64,000 bases of DNA from Paraburkholderia sp. PREW-6R (GTDB lineage: Bacteria; Pseudomonadota; Gammaproteobacteria; Burkholderiales; Burkholderiaceae): the NCBI RefSeq assembly GCF_039621805.1, contig NZ_CP155075.1:620001-684000 (forward strand). The letters are read 5' to 3'. Positions 62,890 through 64,000 of the stretch are shown here, piece by piece. Position 1 is the stretch's first letter. Each line of letters begins with the position of its first letter. Under the pieces are notes generated by a model, which was not told the origin of the DNA, did no database searches, and saw only the letters and a program-made list of their open reading frames with translations. A program made the position numbers and the translations under genes.

Positions 62890-64000
62890 ATGAACGGACG
62901 TGGATTCATCACGATCAGCATGCATGAGCTCGAGCGCGTGAAGGTCATTGAGGCGGTCGTCCAGCATCGACTGACGACCGTACGGGCGGCTGAACGTCTG
63001 CAACTGTGTGAGCGTCAGGTCAGACGGCTGGTGCGACGCTACGAGTCCGCTGGACCGGCCGGGCTCGTGTCGGCGCGGCGTGGACAGCCCAGTAATCGTG
63101 AACTGCCGGTTGATCTGCGGGCGCGAGCCATGGCGCTGGTGCGTGAGCGCTACACGGATTTTGGGCCGACGCTGGCGTGCGAGAAGCTATGCGAGTGTCA
63201 TGGGCTCGTGCTCGCCAAGGAAACCGTGCGGCGCTGGATGCGTGAGGCCGGGTTGTGGATTCCACGCAAACAGCGGCCACCGAAGCTGCATCAGCCGAGA
63301 AACCGTCGTGCATGTCTGGGCGAGCTGGTGCAGATCGACGGCAGCGATCATCGCTGGTTCGAGGACCGCGCACCGGCCTGTACGCTGCTGGTGTTCATCG
63401 ACGATGCGACGGGCCGGTTGATGGTGCTGCACTTCACCGCGACCGAATCGACCTTCAGCTATTTCGAGGCGATACGCGCGTACCTTGAGCAGCATGGCAA
63501 GCCGGTCGCGCTTTACAGCGACAAGGCCAGCGTGTTTCACTGCAACAGCCATTCGGTTACGCCTGGCAAGGGCGTGACGCAGTTTGGCAGGGCGCTGTAT
63601 GAGCTGAATGTAGATACGTTCTGCGCCAACAGCAGTCAGGCGAAGGGCCGTGTCGAGAGGGCCAACCTGACGTTGCAGGATCGTCTGGTGAAGGAACTGC
63701 GGCTACGCGGCATCAGCACGAAGGAAGCTGCCAATGCTTACGCGCCCCACTTCATCGCTGACTTTAACGGCCGGTTTGGCAAGGTGCCGCGCAGCACGTT
63801 CGATGCACACCGGCCGCTGCGGGCGGATGACGATCTTGATCTGATCCTGACGGTTCGTGTGCCGCGGCGCGTGTCGAAAGTGTTGACGGTGCAATACGAC
63901 CGTGTGATCTATCTGCTTGAAGATACGCCAGCGAACCGCAGCCTGATTCACGGGTATCTGGATGTGTTCGAGTATCCGGACGGACGTATCGAAATCCGGG
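62890..64000 (+). CDS. ISNCY-family transposase (partial)
   Basis: The reading frame begins MNGRGFITISMHELERVKVI and is open for 370 codons to the window edge. An N-terminal helix-turn-helix (VRAAERLQLCERQVRRLVRRY) is followed by a DDE integrase core: Asp in VQIDGSDHRWF, Asp in ALYSDKASVFH and Glu in QAKGRVERANLTLQDRL. The WxPRK.RPPKLHQPR linker and the ADFNGRFGKVPR segment identify the ISNCY (IS1202-like) group. Nothing indicates inactivation within the visible part, so the element could be functional. Confidence 0.93.
   Translation, partial: MNGRGFITISMHELERVKVIEAVVQHRLTTVRAAERLQLCERQVRRLVRRYESAGPAGLVSARRGQPSNRELPVDLRARAMALVRERYTDFGPTLACEKLCECHGLVLAKETVRRWMREAGLWIPRKQRPPKLHQPRNRRACLGELVQIDGSDHRWFEDRAPACTLLVFIDDATGRLMVLHFTATESTFSYFEAIRAYLEQHGKPVALYSDKASVFHCNSHSVTPGKGVTQFGRALYELNVDTFCANSSQAKGRVERANLTLQDRLVKELRLRGISTKEAANAYAPHFIADFNGRFGKVPRSTFDAHRPLRADDDLDLILTVRVPRRVSKVLTVQYDRVIYLLEDTPANRSLIHGYLDVFEYPDGRIEIR

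Larger units (their letters stand above)
62785..64000 (+). mobile_element. ISNCY-family insertion sequence, cut by the window end
   Basis: The element comprises terminal repeats at 62792-62828 and a DDE transposase that continues past the last base. The right end lies outside the window. Confidence 0.8.

Noticed and set aside
1..64000. tRNA, rRNA and CRISPR arrays
   Set aside because: No cloverleaf-like gene, rRNA stretch or regularly spaced repeat array was noticed when reading both strands.

Overview
The window is high-GC proteobacterial DNA that reads as Burkholderiaceae, most likely Paraburkholderia, Caballeronia or Burkholderia. The reasons are a Burkholderia-type trimeric porin, DUF3331 and DUF1272 proteins, many LysR regulators, an AAHS aromatic-acid transporter, RND efflux genes and IS21/IS110/ISNCY relics. 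No rRNA, tRNA or CRISPR array was seen. It looks like an accessory-rich part of a secondary replicon: short operons, each beside its own regulator, separated by long gene-poor stretches with IS debris.

Layout. 0.7-2.5 kb: tannase/feruloyl-esterase lipoprotein. 2.9-3.5 kb: decayed IS110 transposase and a scrap of a second maiA-like gene. 3.7-4.8 kb: porin. 5.1-8.4 kb: the homogentisate operon hmgA-fahA-maiA on the minus strand, joined by two 4-bp start/stop overlaps. 8.7-14.3 kb, plus strand: LysR, FAD monooxygenase, class II aldolase, D-2-hydroxyacid dehydrogenase and aromatic-acid permease, probably a peripheral aromatic pathway. 14.4-15.3 kb: lipoprotein alpha/beta hydrolase. 15.3-18.1 kb: IS21 remnant (istB intact, istA cut) and repeated IS-end sites. 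18.1-18.9 kb: an SDR gene cut by an IS end, coupled to a DOPA-4,5-dioxygenase-like gene. 19.1-21.7 kb: aldo/keto reductase, SDR and a divergent TetR gene with two operator-like palindromes.

22.0-27.5 kb is the most unusual part. A visibly AT-richer 896-codon gene fuses an HsdR-N-like PD-(D/E)XK nuclease domain, a P-loop NTPase and a C-terminal S1 RNA-binding domain. It sits between IS-end-like repeats and a frameshifted argC, and is a candidate single-gene defence system. 27.7-33.3 kb is an accessory stretch: a membrane protein, an HU protein, two overlapping unknown genes with a strong terminator, a UvrD/Rep-like helicase, a ribbon-helix-helix/coiled-coil pair with an ATGTACAT operator pair, and an ECF sigma factor.

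33.7-43 kb: beta-propeller lipoprotein, quinone oxidoreductase-like enzyme, a three-gene two-component system (PAS histidine kinase, lone receiver, FixJ-type regulator), DUF3331, and an aldehyde dehydrogenase lacking the usual catalytic Asn. 43-50 kb: LysR genes, MFS exporter, DUF1272, aldo/keto reductase, PEP-mutase/isocitrate-lyase-family enzyme and a DUF2513-like protein. 50.5-56.4 kb: complete RND tripartite efflux operon. 57-62.5 kb: cysteine hydrolase, MFS exporter with divergent HxlR regulator and paired palindromes, LysR and SDR. The window ends inside an ISNCY-type transposase. Three minus-strand genes at 44-58 kb share an ungapped 43-nt upstream motif, suggesting a small local regulon.
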